Source: Luteolibacter arcticus (GTDB lineage Bacteria > Verrucomicrobiota > Verrucomicrobiia > Verrucomicrobiales > Akkermansiaceae). From it: a DNA stretch of 64,000 nt. The stretch covers positions 558,001 through 622,000 of the forward strand of contig NZ_JAPDDT010000003.1 of assembly GCF_025950235.1 (NCBI RefSeq). Reading direction: 5' to 3'. The translations under genes and the position numbers were made by a program. A model generated the notes under the pieces. It saw only the letters and a program-made list of their open reading frames with translations. It searched no databases and was not told the origin of the DNA. Positions 42,515 through 51,532 of the stretch are shown here, piece by piece; positions within the stretch are counted from its first letter, which is position 1, and each line of letters opens with the position of its first letter.

Positions 42515-44384
42515 GCCCCCCGCCCTCGGGCCGCTCCTCTCCGCCATCCGCACTCCCGAAGACGTCAAGACGATCGCGGAGGCCGATCTTGTGAAGCTGG
42601 CCGCGGAGGTCCGCCACTCGCTCATCACCTCGCTTTCCCGCACTGGCGGCCACCTCGGGCCGAACTTGGGCGTCGTCGAGCTGACCATCGCGCTGCACCG
42701 GGTCTTCTCCACGCCGAAGGACAACTTCGTCTTCGACGTGGCCCACCAGGGCTACGTCCACAAGATGCTCACTGGCCGCGCCCCGGACATCCACACCATC
42801 CGCACCTACAAGGGGCTGAATGGCTTCCTGCTGCGCAGCGAGTCGGATCATGACTCCTACGGCGCGGGTCACGCTGGCACCGCTCTCTCCGCCGCCCTCG
42901 GCATGGCCGCCGCCCGTGACCTGGCGAAGGAAGACAGCCACGTCGTCGCCGTCGCCGGTGATGCCGCCTTCACCTGCGGCCCGACGCTGGAGGCGCTCAA
43001 CAATATCGCCGAGACGACCAAGAAGTTCATCGTCGTGCTGAACGACAACGAGTGGTCGATCGACAAGAACGTCGGAGCCATCGCGCGCTACTTCAATGCG
43101 CTGCAGACCCACGCGACCTACGCGAGCGTGCGCAATTCCGCGGCGGATTTTGTCGAACGGATCGCCGGCAAGGCCGTGCGCAAGCTCGCCCACAAGGTCG
43201 AGGAAGGTGCCAAGAACCTGCTTTTCCCGAATGTCCTCTTCGAAAAGTTCGGCCTGCGCTACTTCGGCCCCATCGACGGCCATGACCTGCCGCTGCTGGT
43301 CCGCACCTTCGAGCACCTCAAGACGCTCAACGAACCGGTGGTGCTCCACATCATCACCGAGAAGGGCCGCGGCTATCAGCCCGCGCTCGACAACCCGGGC
43401 AAGTTCCACGGCCTCGGTGCCTACAAGATCGAGGACGGCTCGACCGACCTGTCCGCCACGCCGACCTGCTCGGATATCTTCGGCCGCACCGTGACTGACA
43501 TGGCGAAGGCCGACGAACAGATCGTGGCCATCACCGCCGCCATGCCCGGCGGCACCAAGCTGGAAATCTTCAAGAAGGAGCTGCCGCAGCGTTACTACGA
43601 CGTCGGCATCGCCGAGGAACACGCCGCGCTTTTCGCCTGCGGCATGGCGACCAAGGGCATCAAGCCCTTCCTCGCGATCTATTCGACCTTCATGCAGCGC
43701 GCCTATGACATGATCATTCATGACATGGCGTTGCAGCACCTGCCCGTGCGCCTGTGCATGGACCGCGGCGGTCTCTCCGGCGACGACGGCCCGACGCACC
43801 ATGGCCTGTTCGACATCGGCTACCTGCGCCCGGTTCCCGGTATCGTCCACATGCAGCCGGCCAGTGAGCCGGAGTTCGTCGCGATGCTGAAGTGGATGGC
43901 CAACTACGAGGCTGGCCCGTCCGCCATCCGCTACCCGCGCGGCCCGATCAATGGCACCTCGCTCGACGCGCCGGTCGCGCCGATCGAACTCGGCAAGGCG
44001 ATCGTCGAGGCCGAAGGCACCGATGTCGCCTTGATCGGCCTCGGCACCCTCTTTGAGATGGCGAAGGAAACCAAGGCGCTGCTGGAAGCCAAGGGGCTCT
44101 CGGTCGCGCTCATCAATCCCCGCTTCATCAAGCCGCTTGATGGTGCCGTCTTCGAGCGCTTCGCCCGCCAGTGCAAGGTGGTCTGCACCTTCGAGGACCA
44201 CGTGCTGCACAATGGCTTCGGCTGCGGCGTGATCGAACTTCTTCACGATGCCGGCGTCACCACCCCGGTCGAGCGCATCGGCTGGCCGGACGAATTCGTC
44301 GAGCATGGCAAGCCGGACATTCTCATGAAGCTGCACGGCCTGACGGCGGAAGCGGCGGTCGAGAAGGTGATGCGGCATTTCTAA
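42492..44384 (+). CDS. dxs: 1-deoxy-D-xylulose-5-phosphate synthase
   Basis: The 630-aa product is Dxs, which condenses pyruvate and glyceraldehyde-3-phosphate with TPP in the first step of the MEP isoprenoid pathway. The TPP motif is VAGDAAFTCGPTLEALNN (GDA with a downstream Asn), and SLSRTGGHLGPNLGVVELTI precedes it. The transketolase pyrimidine domain has QRYYDVGIAEEHAALFACGM with the catalytic Glu in EEHA, and DRGGLSGDDGPTHHG. GDAAFTCG replaces the more usual GDGALTGG. The start overlaps the end of xseB. Confidence 0.96.
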   Translation: MTTSASSEPPALGPLLSAIRTPEDVKTIAEADLVKLAAEVRHSLITSLSRTGGHLGPNLGVVELTIALHRVFSTPKDNFVFDVAHQGYVHKMLTGRAPDIHTIRTYKGLNGFLLRSESDHDSYGAGHAGTALSAALGMAAARDLAKEDSHVVAVAGDAAFTCGPTLEALNNIAETTKKFIVVLNDNEWSIDKNVGAIARYFNALQTHATYASVRNSAADFVERIAGKAVRKLAHKVEEGAKNLLFPNVLFEKFGLRYFGPIDGHDLPLLVRTFEHLKTLNEPVVLHIITEKGRGYQPALDNPGKFHGLGAYKIEDGSTDLSATPTCSDIFGRTVTDMAKADEQIVAITAAMPGGTKLEIFKKELPQRYYDVGIAEEHAALFACGMATKGIKPFLAIYSTFMQRAYDMIIHDMALQHLPVRLCMDRGGLSGDDGPTHHGLFDIGYLRPVPGIVHMQPASEPEFVAMLKWMANYEAGPSAIRYPRGPINGTSLDAPVAPIELGKAIVEAEGTDVALIGLGTLFEMAKETKALLEAKGLSVALINPRFIKPLDGAVFERFARQCKVVCTFEDHVLHNGFGCGVIELLHDAGVTTPVERIGWPDEFVEHGKPDILMKLHGLTAEAAVEKVMRHF

Positions 44385-44385
44385 C

Positions 44386-44622
44386 ATGCTCTGGTTCCTC
44401 AAGCTGACTTCCCCCCTCGTCCTCGTGATTCGCGAGGGAAAGGTCAGCTTGGCGAAAGGGCGGCTGCCCGGCACCGCCGCCCGGGAGATCCAGGGAATCC
44501 TCGCCGAGGCGGACGTCGCTTCCGGCACCATCCATGCTGATGGTGCCAAACGATTCCATTTCTCCCGCCAGATCCCGGGAGAGTTGCATCAGCAATTGAG
44601 AAACGTCCTCGTTTCCACGTAA
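44386..44622 (+). CDS. Small protein, DUF3634-like
   Basis: The 78-aa product has a hydrophobic N-terminus (MLWFLKLTSPLVLVI), then REGKVSLAKGRLPGTAAREI and the C-terminal HFSRQIPGELHQQLRNVL. This layout (membrane anchor, G-K-V strand, helix, RFHF strand, P-G-x-L-x-Q-x-L-R helix) resembles the DUF3634 family as I remember it. It begins one base after the dxs stop. A look-alike protein sits downstream of the next gene at 45888. Confidence 0.65.
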   Translation: MLWFLKLTSPLVLVIREGKVSLAKGRLPGTAAREIQGILAEADVASGTIHADGAKRFHFSRQIPGELHQQLRNVLVST

Positions 44623-44631
44623 CCGGTCTCC

Positions 44632-45876
44632 ATGGCGACGATCCACTACGAAGGGCTCGATGGCTGGTGGAAGTCCGCCGCCTTTTGGGGAGCCCTCGGC
44701 ATCTTCCTCACGATCACGAAATCGCCACCCATGCCGTGGGTGATCATCGCGATCGTCGTCGGCGCGGCCACCGGCGGAGCGAATGCCTTCTGGCTCTCGA
44801 AGATGAAGACGAAGGCCATTTCCATTAGCGGGTGGGTCGGACTGCTGGTCTTCGCGGGACTGCTCTATCTGCTGACGAATACGAATCCATTGCTCCGGGT
44901 CCCGACCATGGGCTTCTTCGCTCTCGGCTGCCTGTTCACCTCCGCGAACAGTCTGGTCTTCGGCATCGTCGGAACCCGTGCCATCAAGGCGGTCAACACG
45001 AAGAACGCGAGCTGGCTGAGCAAGCTGGACCCGCCTGCAAAACGGACCGGTCCGCCGCCGCCAGCACCCGCCGATCAACTTTCGAACCGTGAAGCCTTCC
45101 TCGCCGCCTTGCCCGCCGCGATGCAGGCGGAATTCCGCCGCGAAGTGGTCGAAGTGATCGAGGCGACTCCTTTCCGCAGCCTCGAGAGCCTGCCGCCGAC
45201 CGCTTCTGCTCTCGGAGGTTCGCCGTTTCTGCCACCCGGAACTCCTTGGCCGGAGCGAAACGGCAAACCGATGCAGTTCCTGGCCATGCTCAATCTCGCG
45301 GAGATCGCCGCTCCCGCAGGCGCACTTCCCGCGGCTGGGCTCCTCGCGATCTTCTACGACAGCCACGAACAGCCTTGGGGTGGCGAGCCCGAAGACTTGG
45401 GCTCATCCGTGATTCTCTACACTCCCGATCCGGCAAGTGCCCTGCCTGCGAAGGCACCCGGGGAAACCGGCCCCTCCCCGCTACGCCAGCCGGTCGCCTT
45501 CCGCCGCGCAACGGCACTGGCCCTGAGCGACGCCCAGGAATCCGACTTCTACGCCCTGGTCCGCGAGTCCCCTGGCGACGAGAAATCGCGACTCACCGCG
45601 CTCCATGAAACGATGCTGGAGTCTGAACCTCGTGGTCTGCGGGTGATGTCGCCTCCGATCCTCATTCAAGGAGACATGGACCACGATCTGGAGGTTGCCG
45701 CCGCGGCCCATGGCTTGCCTGAGGATACCCGCTGGACCCTGCTGATCCAGCTCGACTCGAATGACGACCTCGACTGGAGCTGGGGCGACGCAGGGACCCT
45801 CTATTTCTGGCTCCCCAGCGACGACCTTGCGGCAGGACGCTTCGATCGGGTCTGGACGATCCTCCAGTGCCATTGA
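44632..45876 (+). CDS. DUF1963 (YwqG-like) protein with N-terminal membrane domain
   Basis: The 414-aa product has an N-terminal membrane region of about 120 residues with four hydrophobic segments (AFWGALGIFLTITK, VIIAIVVGAATGGANAFW, SGWVGLLVFAGLLYLLT, GFFALGCLFTSANSLVFGIV). A C-terminal DUF1963 domain follows, with SLPPTASALGGSPFLPPGTP, MQFLAMLNLAEIA, GLLAIFYDS and the terminal FWLPSDDLAAGRFDRVWTIL. DUF1963 proteins are of unknown function. Fusion to membrane helices is unusual and suggests a membrane-tethered role. Confidence 0.85.
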   Translation: MATIHYEGLDGWWKSAAFWGALGIFLTITKSPPMPWVIIAIVVGAATGGANAFWLSKMKTKAISISGWVGLLVFAGLLYLLTNTNPLLRVPTMGFFALGCLFTSANSLVFGIVGTRAIKAVNTKNASWLSKLDPPAKRTGPPPPAPADQLSNREAFLAALPAAMQAEFRREVVEVIEATPFRSLESLPPTASALGGSPFLPPGTPWPERNGKPMQFLAMLNLAEIAAPAGALPAAGLLAIFYDSHEQPWGGEPEDLGSSVILYTPDPASALPAKAPGETGPSPLRQPVAFRRATALALSDAQESDFYALVRESPGDEKSRLTALHETMLESEPRGLRVMSPPILIQGDMDHDLEVAAAAHGLPEDTRWTLLIQLDSNDDLDWSWGDAGTLYFWLPSDDLAAGRFDRVWTILQCH

Positions 45877-45887
45877 AAATCCCCGCC

Positions 45888-46124
45888 ATGGCCCAGTTCG
45901 TCGAGCGCATCGCCATCGAGTGGTATGAAGTCCAAGCCGGCCGCGTCCATGTCCGGAAGGGCCATCCTTCTCACCTCAAGTTGAACGCCCTGAAGAAGCT
46001 CTTCGAAACCGAGAAGGTCCCCGGCATCACCAGCTTCTGGACGACCCGGGACCGGTGCATCCACTTCAAGCTGAACTTCCCCCAGCACCTGCGCCCCGCG
46101 GTGCGGGCGATCGTGGATCCGTAG
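45888..46124 (+). CDS. Small protein resembling the one at 44386
   Basis: The 78-aa product (MAQFVERIAIEWYEVQAGRV) aligns in pattern with the small protein at 44386: G-[KR]-V then a charged strand and KG, a helix of about 15 residues, an HF strand, and a P-x-x-L-x-x-x-[VL]-R helix. Here the pieces are GRVHVRKGHPSHLKLNAL, RCIHFKLNFPQHLR and PAVRAIVDP. Unlike its relative it has no N-terminal membrane anchor. An earlier in-frame ATG at 45867 overlaps DUF1963. It probably belongs to the same operon. Confidence 0.6.
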   Translation: MAQFVERIAIEWYEVQAGRVHVRKGHPSHLKLNALKKLFETEKVPGITSFWTTRDRCIHFKLNFPQHLRPAVRAIVDP

Positions 46125-46129
46125 TGCCG

Positions 46130-47344
46130 CTAGCCACCGGGGGTCAAGCCCTCCGGGATGGTCTCCAGCACCTTGGCCCGCAGCGACTCATCCGGAATGC
46201 GCATCGCCCACGTCCGCGCCGCCTCTTGATCCCGTCGCCACAGGAAATTGACGAACGTGTGGACAGACGCGGTATAGGCGGGGCTGCCGGGGTTGTTCAA
46301 AACCCAGTCACCTGCAGCCGCCGTATCGCGTTGGCACCATGAGTTCATGGCATTGATGGTGGCGCTTTCGTTGCCCGTGCGCCCCGCCCATTCCATGGCC
46401 TGGACCGGATCGCGCTCGGCAAAAGCCTTCGCGGTGTTTCCCAGGATCCCGCCTTCGGCGGCCCACGGCTCGTCCAAATTCTTCTCCAGCCACGCTGCCG
46501 CCTTATCCGGTTCGAAGGCCCGCTTCACCTCGGAGATCCTCTGGGCAAGGCCTTGGATATCCTTCGCCGGTGCTCCGGCCTTCTGAATCCCGGCGAACCA
46601 TTCATCCAGCTCCTCCTGTCCTCCCTGGCGGCTGATCGCCTCCACCACCACATCGTATTCCCCGCGCATTCCGAGCCCGCTCTTGAACAGCCACTCGGCC
46701 GCAGCCTTGGGATCGACATTGGCCCAGCCCTTCACCATTCCATAGATGAGGGTCCGGTCACCGGTCGCCATCTCAGGGCTTGATTCCACATGCCGGAGGG
46801 CGGCTGCAGGATCGGTCTCCGCCCAATGAAGCATCGTCTGGTTTCTCGCCTCGCCTTTGGCCGCCGAGTTCCAGTCCTCGAATTCCGGGCTCTGGATAAA
46901 CGCCAGCGCCGCCGCCGGATCGCGCCTCCCCCAGCTCGCCCATAGCCGCGTCCACTCGGTGGCATTGCCGCAGCCGCGCAGGTCACTTTCCCGGATCAGG
47001 GAAAGGATGGTGGCATAGTCCGCCACATCGGTCCGCTCCAGCATGTTGTCGAACCTCGTGAACCGGCGCTGCTCCACACTATCGCGAAAGATCGAGCGAA
47101 CCGACTCCGCGAAATCTTTCGACTCCTTGGGAGTCTGGCGACGCGCCCTCGGCCCACCGGTGGAACCATCCTGCGAGACACCCTCATGTCCCGTTCCTCC
47201 CTGACGCGAAGACTTCGCCGCATCACCCGCAGCATCCCCCCCATCAGCCGGGCGGCCCAACAACCAGCCCCCCAAACCTCCGGCAACCAGACCCGAAACG
47301 AAAATCGCGGCAGCTCGCGAACGGATGATGGAAGATGATGGCAT
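46130..47344 (-). CDS. Membrane-anchored helical-repeat protein
   Basis: The 404-aa product has an N-terminal membrane helix (AAAIFVSGLVAGGLGGWLLG), a Gly/Arg-rich linker, and then a series of 30-35-residue helical repeats. Each repeat carries a DP-x-AA-x-x-[WL] core: RRDPAAALAFIQSPEF, ETDPAAALRHVESSPE, NVDPKAAAEWLF, ERDPVQAMEWAG and QRDTAAAGDWVL. I recall similar DP-AA-W repeats in exported Luteolibacter-type proteins. It is likely a scaffold exposed outside the membrane. Confidence 0.7.
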   Translation of the reverse strand: MPSSSIIRSRAAAIFVSGLVAGGLGGWLLGRPADGGDAAGDAAKSSRQGGTGHEGVSQDGSTGGPRARRQTPKESKDFAESVRSIFRDSVEQRRFTRFDNMLERTDVADYATILSLIRESDLRGCGNATEWTRLWASWGRRDPAAALAFIQSPEFEDWNSAAKGEARNQTMLHWAETDPAAALRHVESSPEMATGDRTLIYGMVKGWANVDPKAAAEWLFKSGLGMRGEYDVVVEAISRQGGQEELDEWFAGIQKAGAPAKDIQGLAQRISEVKRAFEPDKAAAWLEKNLDEPWAAEGGILGNTAKAFAERDPVQAMEWAGRTGNESATINAMNSWCQRDTAAAGDWVLNNPGSPAYTASVHTFVNFLWRRDQEAARTWAMRIPDESLRAKVLETIPEGLTPGG

Positions 47345-47526
47345 GGGCAGGAAGTCCTCGGCTTAGAGCAAGAAAGATCCTTCCGAGAATCTCCTGATAG
47401 CGAATGAACCCTCCCGTCCATTCCCCCTCAAGCATCTTCGTGCACTGATATCCACTAGGACGTCTCACCCTTGCCACCGGGAGCACCGAATTCATCCGGC
47501 TTGGACGGTCAAGAATCCCCGGGAGC

Positions 47527-47544
47527 GCCGGTCTTCAGACCGGC
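47527..47544. repeat. Palindrome GCCGGTCT-TC-AGACCGGC
   Basis: A perfect 8-bp inverted repeat with a 2-nt loop, in the context GGGAGC-palindrome. Similar GCGCCGGTCTxCAGACCGGC elements are, to my knowledge, dispersed in verrucomicrobial genomes. It could be a REP-like element or a bidirectional terminator. Confidence 0.6.
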
Positions 47545-47641
47545 CCGATTGGTCCCCCGCTGTCCTTGAAGACCAACGATCCCCACAGAGTCAGCAATCC
47601 TCACCTCGCCGAAACACCCGTGGCCCTGCCCGTCCCTCGTC

Positions 47642-47672
47642 AAACTTGGCGAACTTCGCGTCTTGGCGGTTC
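47642..47672 (-). repeat. Inverted copy of the GAACCGCCAAGACGC repeat
   Basis: Read on the minus strand this matches 37617-37647 at 28 of 31 positions. It ends 36 bp before the priA start. Its counterpart lies about 50 bp before the histidine-kinase start, but in the other orientation. Confidence 0.65.
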
Positions 47673-47708
47673 CCATCGCCCGCCGCTCCGGCATAGAACG
47701 TCCCCGCG

Positions 47709-49940
47709 ATGCCCGCCGCCCGCGTCCTCATCGACGGCCCTTCAGAGCTCGTCTTCGACTACGCCATTCCCGACGGCCTGAACGTTCAGCCCGGCTGCCG
47801 CGTCCGCATTCCCCTGCGCAACAAGCTCTCCCAAGGCACCGTGCTCGATCTGGTCGAGCAACAGGGTGACCTCGGCTTCTCGCTCCGGCCGCTCCATTCG
47901 CTCAGCGATCCCGAGCCGCTGATCACGCCGAACCTGCTGAAAGCCGGCCGCTGGATCGCCGGCTACTATGGATGCAGTATCGAAAGCGTGATCCGCGCGC
48001 TGCTGCCGGAGGCCGTCCGCACCGAGGACAACTCGGCCAAGGTCCGCAAGACGGTCGTGCTCGATAGCGAGCCTTCACCCGAGATCCTCGCCAAGCTCCA
48101 GAAGCGTGCCCCGAAACAAGCCGCCATCCTTTCCCTGCTCGCCTACGCACCGGAGAAGAAGATGGCCCTCGCCGACCTCGGCGACGGGGCCTCTGCATCG
48201 GTGAAATCCCTCGCCAAGCAGGAACTCGTCCGCCTCATCGATGAGGAGGTCCGCCGCGATCCCGAAGCCGACGGCATTGAGGAAATCCTCCCCGACTCCC
48301 CGCTCCCGCTCAATGACGAGCAGGAAGCCGCGCTGAAGGTCGTCCTAGCGTCCCTCCACTCTCCATCCTCAGAGCTCAAGTCTCCCATCCTGCTCCACGG
48401 CGTCACCGGCTCGGGCAAGACCGAGGTCTACCTGCAAGCCGCCCGCGCCACACTCGATCTTGGCAAGACCGTCCTCGTCCTCGTCCCCGAGATCTCTCTA
48501 ACACCGCAGACCGTCCGCCGCTTCCGCGCCCGCTTCGCCGGCATCCAGGAGCAGGTCGCGGTGCTGCACTCGAATCTTTCCCAAGGCGAGCGCTTCGACG
48601 AATGGCACCGCATCCGCAAGGGCATCGCGCGCATCGTCATCGGCGCACGCTCGGCGGTCTTCGCACCGCTGCCAGACCTGGGGCTCATCCTCGTCGATGA
48701 AGAGCACGAGAACACCTACAAGCAGGACCAGATCCCCCGCTACCATGGACGCGATGTCGCCGTGCTCCGCGCCTCACTCGAAGGCTGCGCCATCGTGCTC
48801 GGCTCCGCCACGCCCTCGCTGGAGTCGTTTCAAAACACGCTCGATGGCAAGTACCAGCTCGTCCGCCTCGCCAAGCGCGCGGATGGCCAGTCGCTGCCAC
48901 TGATCCGCGTGCTCGACATGCGGTTGGAGAAGCAGAAGCAAAAAGGCGGCATGGCGATTCTCTCCGACCGCCTGCGCGTCGCTCTTGAGCAACGCCTGGT
49001 GAAGAACGAGCAATCGATCCTCTTCCTCAATCGCCGCGGCTTCGCCCGCTCCCTGCAATGCCCCTCCTGCGGCCACGTCTGCATGTGCCCGCACTGCTCG
49101 GTGTCGCTGACCTATCACCGCGATGACGAGCGCCTGATGTGCCACATCTGCGGCCATCAGGCGGTGGTGCCCCGCAAGTGCCCCGAGTGCCGAGACCCCG
49201 CCATCGCCTTGCAAGGCTACGGCACGCAGAAGGTCGAGGAGATCCTCGCGAAGGTGCTGCCGAACGCGAAGATCGCCCGCATCGATGCCGATGCCATGCG
49301 CAAGAAGCACGCGCTGCGCGACTTGCTCAATGCCTTCCAAGCCCGCAAGATCGACGTGCTCATCGGCACCCAGATGATCGCCAAGGGACTGCATTTCCCG
49401 AACGTCACGCTGGTCGGCATCCTCAATGCCGACATCGGCCTCCACGTCCCCGACTTCCGCGCCGGCGAGCGCGTCTTCCAACTCCTCACCCAGGTCGCCG
49501 GCCGCGCGGGACGCGGCGAACTTGAAGGCGAGGTCATCGTGCAGACCTTCACGCCGCACTCACCGTCGATCCAGTTCGCCCGCCATCACGACTTCGATGG
49601 CTTCGCTGAACAGGAACTCGAGTTCCGCCGCCAATTCGGCTTCCCGCCCTTCGCCCACTGCGCCGTTCTAACAAGCCGCTCGACCCACGAGCGCCGCGCC
49701 GAATTCACGCTGCAGACGCTCCACCGCCGTCTCACCGAGGACACGCCACCGGAGATCGTCATCGGCGAGCCGCTGCCAAGCCCGCTGGTGAAGACCCACG
49801 GCCAATTCCGCTTCCAGCTCATGCTCCGCAGCCCCAAGGCCCGGGTGCTGACCCGCCACGTCCAGCAAGTGCTCCAAAAGACCCCCCTCCCGGAAGACGT
49901 GACCGTGGTCTTCGATATGGACGCGTGGAGCTTCACGTGA
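47709..49940 (+). CDS. priA: Primosomal replication-restart helicase PriA
   Basis: The 743-aa product is PriA, a 3'-5' helicase that restarts stalled replication forks. It has the 3'BD start (ARVLIDGPSELVFDYAIPDG), Walker A LLHGVTGSGKTEVYL, the DEEH box (ILVDEEHENTYKQDQIPRYH) and the zinc-binding cysteines CPSCGHVCMCPHC plus CHICGHQAVVPRKCPEC (eight cysteines). Helicase motifs IGTQMIAKGLHFPNVTLVG and QVAGRAGRG follow. The length fits the family. Confidence 0.97.
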   Translation: MPAARVLIDGPSELVFDYAIPDGLNVQPGCRVRIPLRNKLSQGTVLDLVEQQGDLGFSLRPLHSLSDPEPLITPNLLKAGRWIAGYYGCSIESVIRALLPEAVRTEDNSAKVRKTVVLDSEPSPEILAKLQKRAPKQAAILSLLAYAPEKKMALADLGDGASASVKSLAKQELVRLIDEEVRRDPEADGIEEILPDSPLPLNDEQEAALKVVLASLHSPSSELKSPILLHGVTGSGKTEVYLQAARATLDLGKTVLVLVPEISLTPQTVRRFRARFAGIQEQVAVLHSNLSQGERFDEWHRIRKGIARIVIGARSAVFAPLPDLGLILVDEEHENTYKQDQIPRYHGRDVAVLRASLEGCAIVLGSATPSLESFQNTLDGKYQLVRLAKRADGQSLPLIRVLDMRLEKQKQKGGMAILSDRLRVALEQRLVKNEQSILFLNRRGFARSLQCPSCGHVCMCPHCSVSLTYHRDDERLMCHICGHQAVVPRKCPECRDPAIALQGYGTQKVEEILAKVLPNAKIARIDADAMRKKHALRDLLNAFQARKIDVLIGTQMIAKGLHFPNVTLVGILNADIGLHVPDFRAGERVFQLLTQVAGRAGRGELEGEVIVQTFTPHSPSIQFARHHDFDGFAEQELEFRRQFGFPPFAHCAVLTSRSTHERRAEFTLQTLHRRLTEDTPPEIVIGEPLPSPLVKTHGQFRFQLMLRSPKARVLTRHVQQVLQKTPLPEDVTVVFDMDAWSFT

Positions 49941-50254
49941 TCGACACCAGGATCGACGCTCCAGCGAGGGAATATCGAATCGGATTTTTCGAAAATCGTT
50001 CTCTTCCAGCGACTTTCAAACGCGAAGGATCGACAGAAAGATCGACGCTCGCGCCCCCTGTCCTCGCTGCAAAATGCTTCCGCCCCAACGGCACCGTGGC
50101 GGGCACACGCACCCATTGAAACGACGGTTTTCACGTAGGAAGCCCCTGATCCAGAGTCCCCGGCGGGCTTCGGGTCAGTGTCAGGCATGACACATTCGAA
50201 CTTGCCGGGGCGGCGGACCGGGTCGATGGGTGACTGTTATTCCAAAAAAACTCC
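49941..50254. other. Intergenic region, 314 bp
   Basis: No gene seen. Two GATCGACGCTC words occur about 75 bp apart (near 49951 and 50039), and a GTGTCA-GGCA-TGACAC palindrome lies at 50178-50193, about 60 bp before the next start. Confidence 0.5.
50178..50193. promoter_or_regulatory. Palindrome GTGTCA-GGCA-TGACAC, possible operator
   Basis: A perfect 6-bp inverted repeat with a 4-nt spacer lies upstream of the TPR/Pro-Ala gene at 50255. It could be an operator or a single unit of the short palindrome family described elsewhere in the window. Confidence 0.3.
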
Positions 50255-51451
50255 GTGAGTATGAATCCCACAACCGCCAACGAGAAAGACCTGAAGGAGG
50301 CCTTGAAAGAGAACCCTGCCGACTGGGACACCCGCAAGCGACTGGCCCACCTGCTCTACGATCAGGAGCGCTTCACCGATGCCGCCAACCTCGTGTGGGC
50401 GACCGATGAGATCCCTAACATCGACCTCGAATTGGCCTTCGCCGCACGCGTGCTCGCCAAGGCCGCCCCGCGGAAGGCGATCCGCCTGCTCACCGCTTTG
50501 CTCGAGCTCAACCAAGGCAAAGCCGTCCAAAATCTCGGGCTCGCCAATGCCCTGCTCCACCACGGCATGGTGCTACAGGCGGCGCGGTTCTACGGAGCTG
50601 CCATGGAAGCCGACCCCGAGCTTGGCAACGCGGACCTCGAGCACTTCATGTTGTGGACCGATGACGAGGAAACCCTGTGGGGCAACTTCAAGAACCGCAG
50701 GCCGAGACTCGGCGAGCTGCCGTGGATGAGACGCAGCCTGGAAGAGTCGATGAAGCTCACGGCCTCGATCAGCCGCCACACCACGCCGATCCGCGTGGCG
50801 AGCCTGGAGCCGGCCCTCGGCGAGGAGCTGTCGAACGAACTCTACGAGCAGACGCCCGCCAAGCGTGCCCAGCCCAGCCCGCCGCCCGCGGTGACCATCC
50901 CGATGGATCGCGTCAACCCGAAGGACCGTCTTTTCGATCCCGACCTCGGCGCGCCCAGCGAACCCGAGCCAGCGAAAAAGCGGGCACGCCCCGCCGCGAA
51001 GAAGGCCGCCAAAGTCCCGGAGAAGGCTTCCGCTGTGCCCAAGCCGTCCGCGACTCCCACAACGCCTCAGCCCGATCTGCCATCGACGCCCACAGCCCCC
51101 CCAGCAGGGCCGCGCAAGCCCGACATGCCGGCCGCTGCGCCCGCCGCCGGTCCGCGCAGACCCGACATGCCAGCCGCACCCGCCGGAGCTCCGCGCAGGC
51201 CTGACCTGCCCTCGACCTCCACCGCGCCTGCTTCTGCCCCCGCTGCGGCCCCGCGCAAGCCCGAGCTGCCGCCCTTGGCCGCACCGACCGTCGGCGGGAA
51301 TATGCCGGTCCCGCCTCCGAGCTTGCCGGGCGGTGGAAAGGCTCCAGCGAGAACTGCCTCACCGGATCTCCCCGGGCTCACGAAGCTCAAGCTCACGCCC
51401 TCGCATCCGTCCAAGTTGAAGATGCCGCCCAAGAGCGAAGACGAAGGCTGA
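50255..51451 (+). CDS. TPR-like protein with Pro/Ala-rich repeat tail
   Basis: The 398-aa product (GTG at 50255; ATG at 50261 is equally likely) has an N-terminal helical domain of about 180 residues with TPR-like units (DWDTRKRLAHLLYDQERFTD, LANALLHHGMVLQAARFYGA, AAMEADPELGNADLEH). A basic Ala/Lys segment leads to a disordered tail of imperfect GPRKPDMPAA-type repeats (four copies of PR[KR]P[DE][ML]P), ending LTKLKLTPSHPSKLKMPPKS. No signal peptide. The tail suggests a scaffold. Confidence 0.7.
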   Translation: MSMNPTTANEKDLKEALKENPADWDTRKRLAHLLYDQERFTDAANLVWATDEIPNIDLELAFAARVLAKAAPRKAIRLLTALLELNQGKAVQNLGLANALLHHGMVLQAARFYGAAMEADPELGNADLEHFMLWTDDEETLWGNFKNRRPRLGELPWMRRSLEESMKLTASISRHTTPIRVASLEPALGEELSNELYEQTPAKRAQPSPPPAVTIPMDRVNPKDRLFDPDLGAPSEPEPAKKRARPAAKKAAKVPEKASAVPKPSATPTTPQPDLPSTPTAPPAGPRKPDMPAAAPAAGPRRPDMPAAPAGAPRRPDLPSTSTAPASAPAAAPRKPELPPLAAPTVGGNMPVPPPSLPGGGKAPARTASPDLPGLTKLKLTPSHPSKLKMPPKSEDEG

Positions 51452-51532
51452 TCTTTTTTCAACGTCGCACCGGTCATCCGAAGCCGGTCTCCCGGATCGA
51501 CTTCGCGTTGGCAGGTCGCTATGGCTTCTGCG

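Larger units (their letters stand above)
47345..47708. other. Intergenic region, 364 bp, divergent promoter region with repeats
   Basis: The region lies between the divergent helical-repeat gene and priA. It contains a GCCGGTCT-TC-AGACCGGC palindrome (47527-47544) and an inverted copy of the CCAAGACGC repeat (47642-47672). No gene seen; promoters for both directions must lie here. Confidence 0.6.

Noticed and set aside
42405-44549. A 714-aa open frame on the minus strand opposite dxs
   Set aside because: It is a high-GC mirror frame. The plus strand encodes complete Dxs with its TPP and EEHA motifs.
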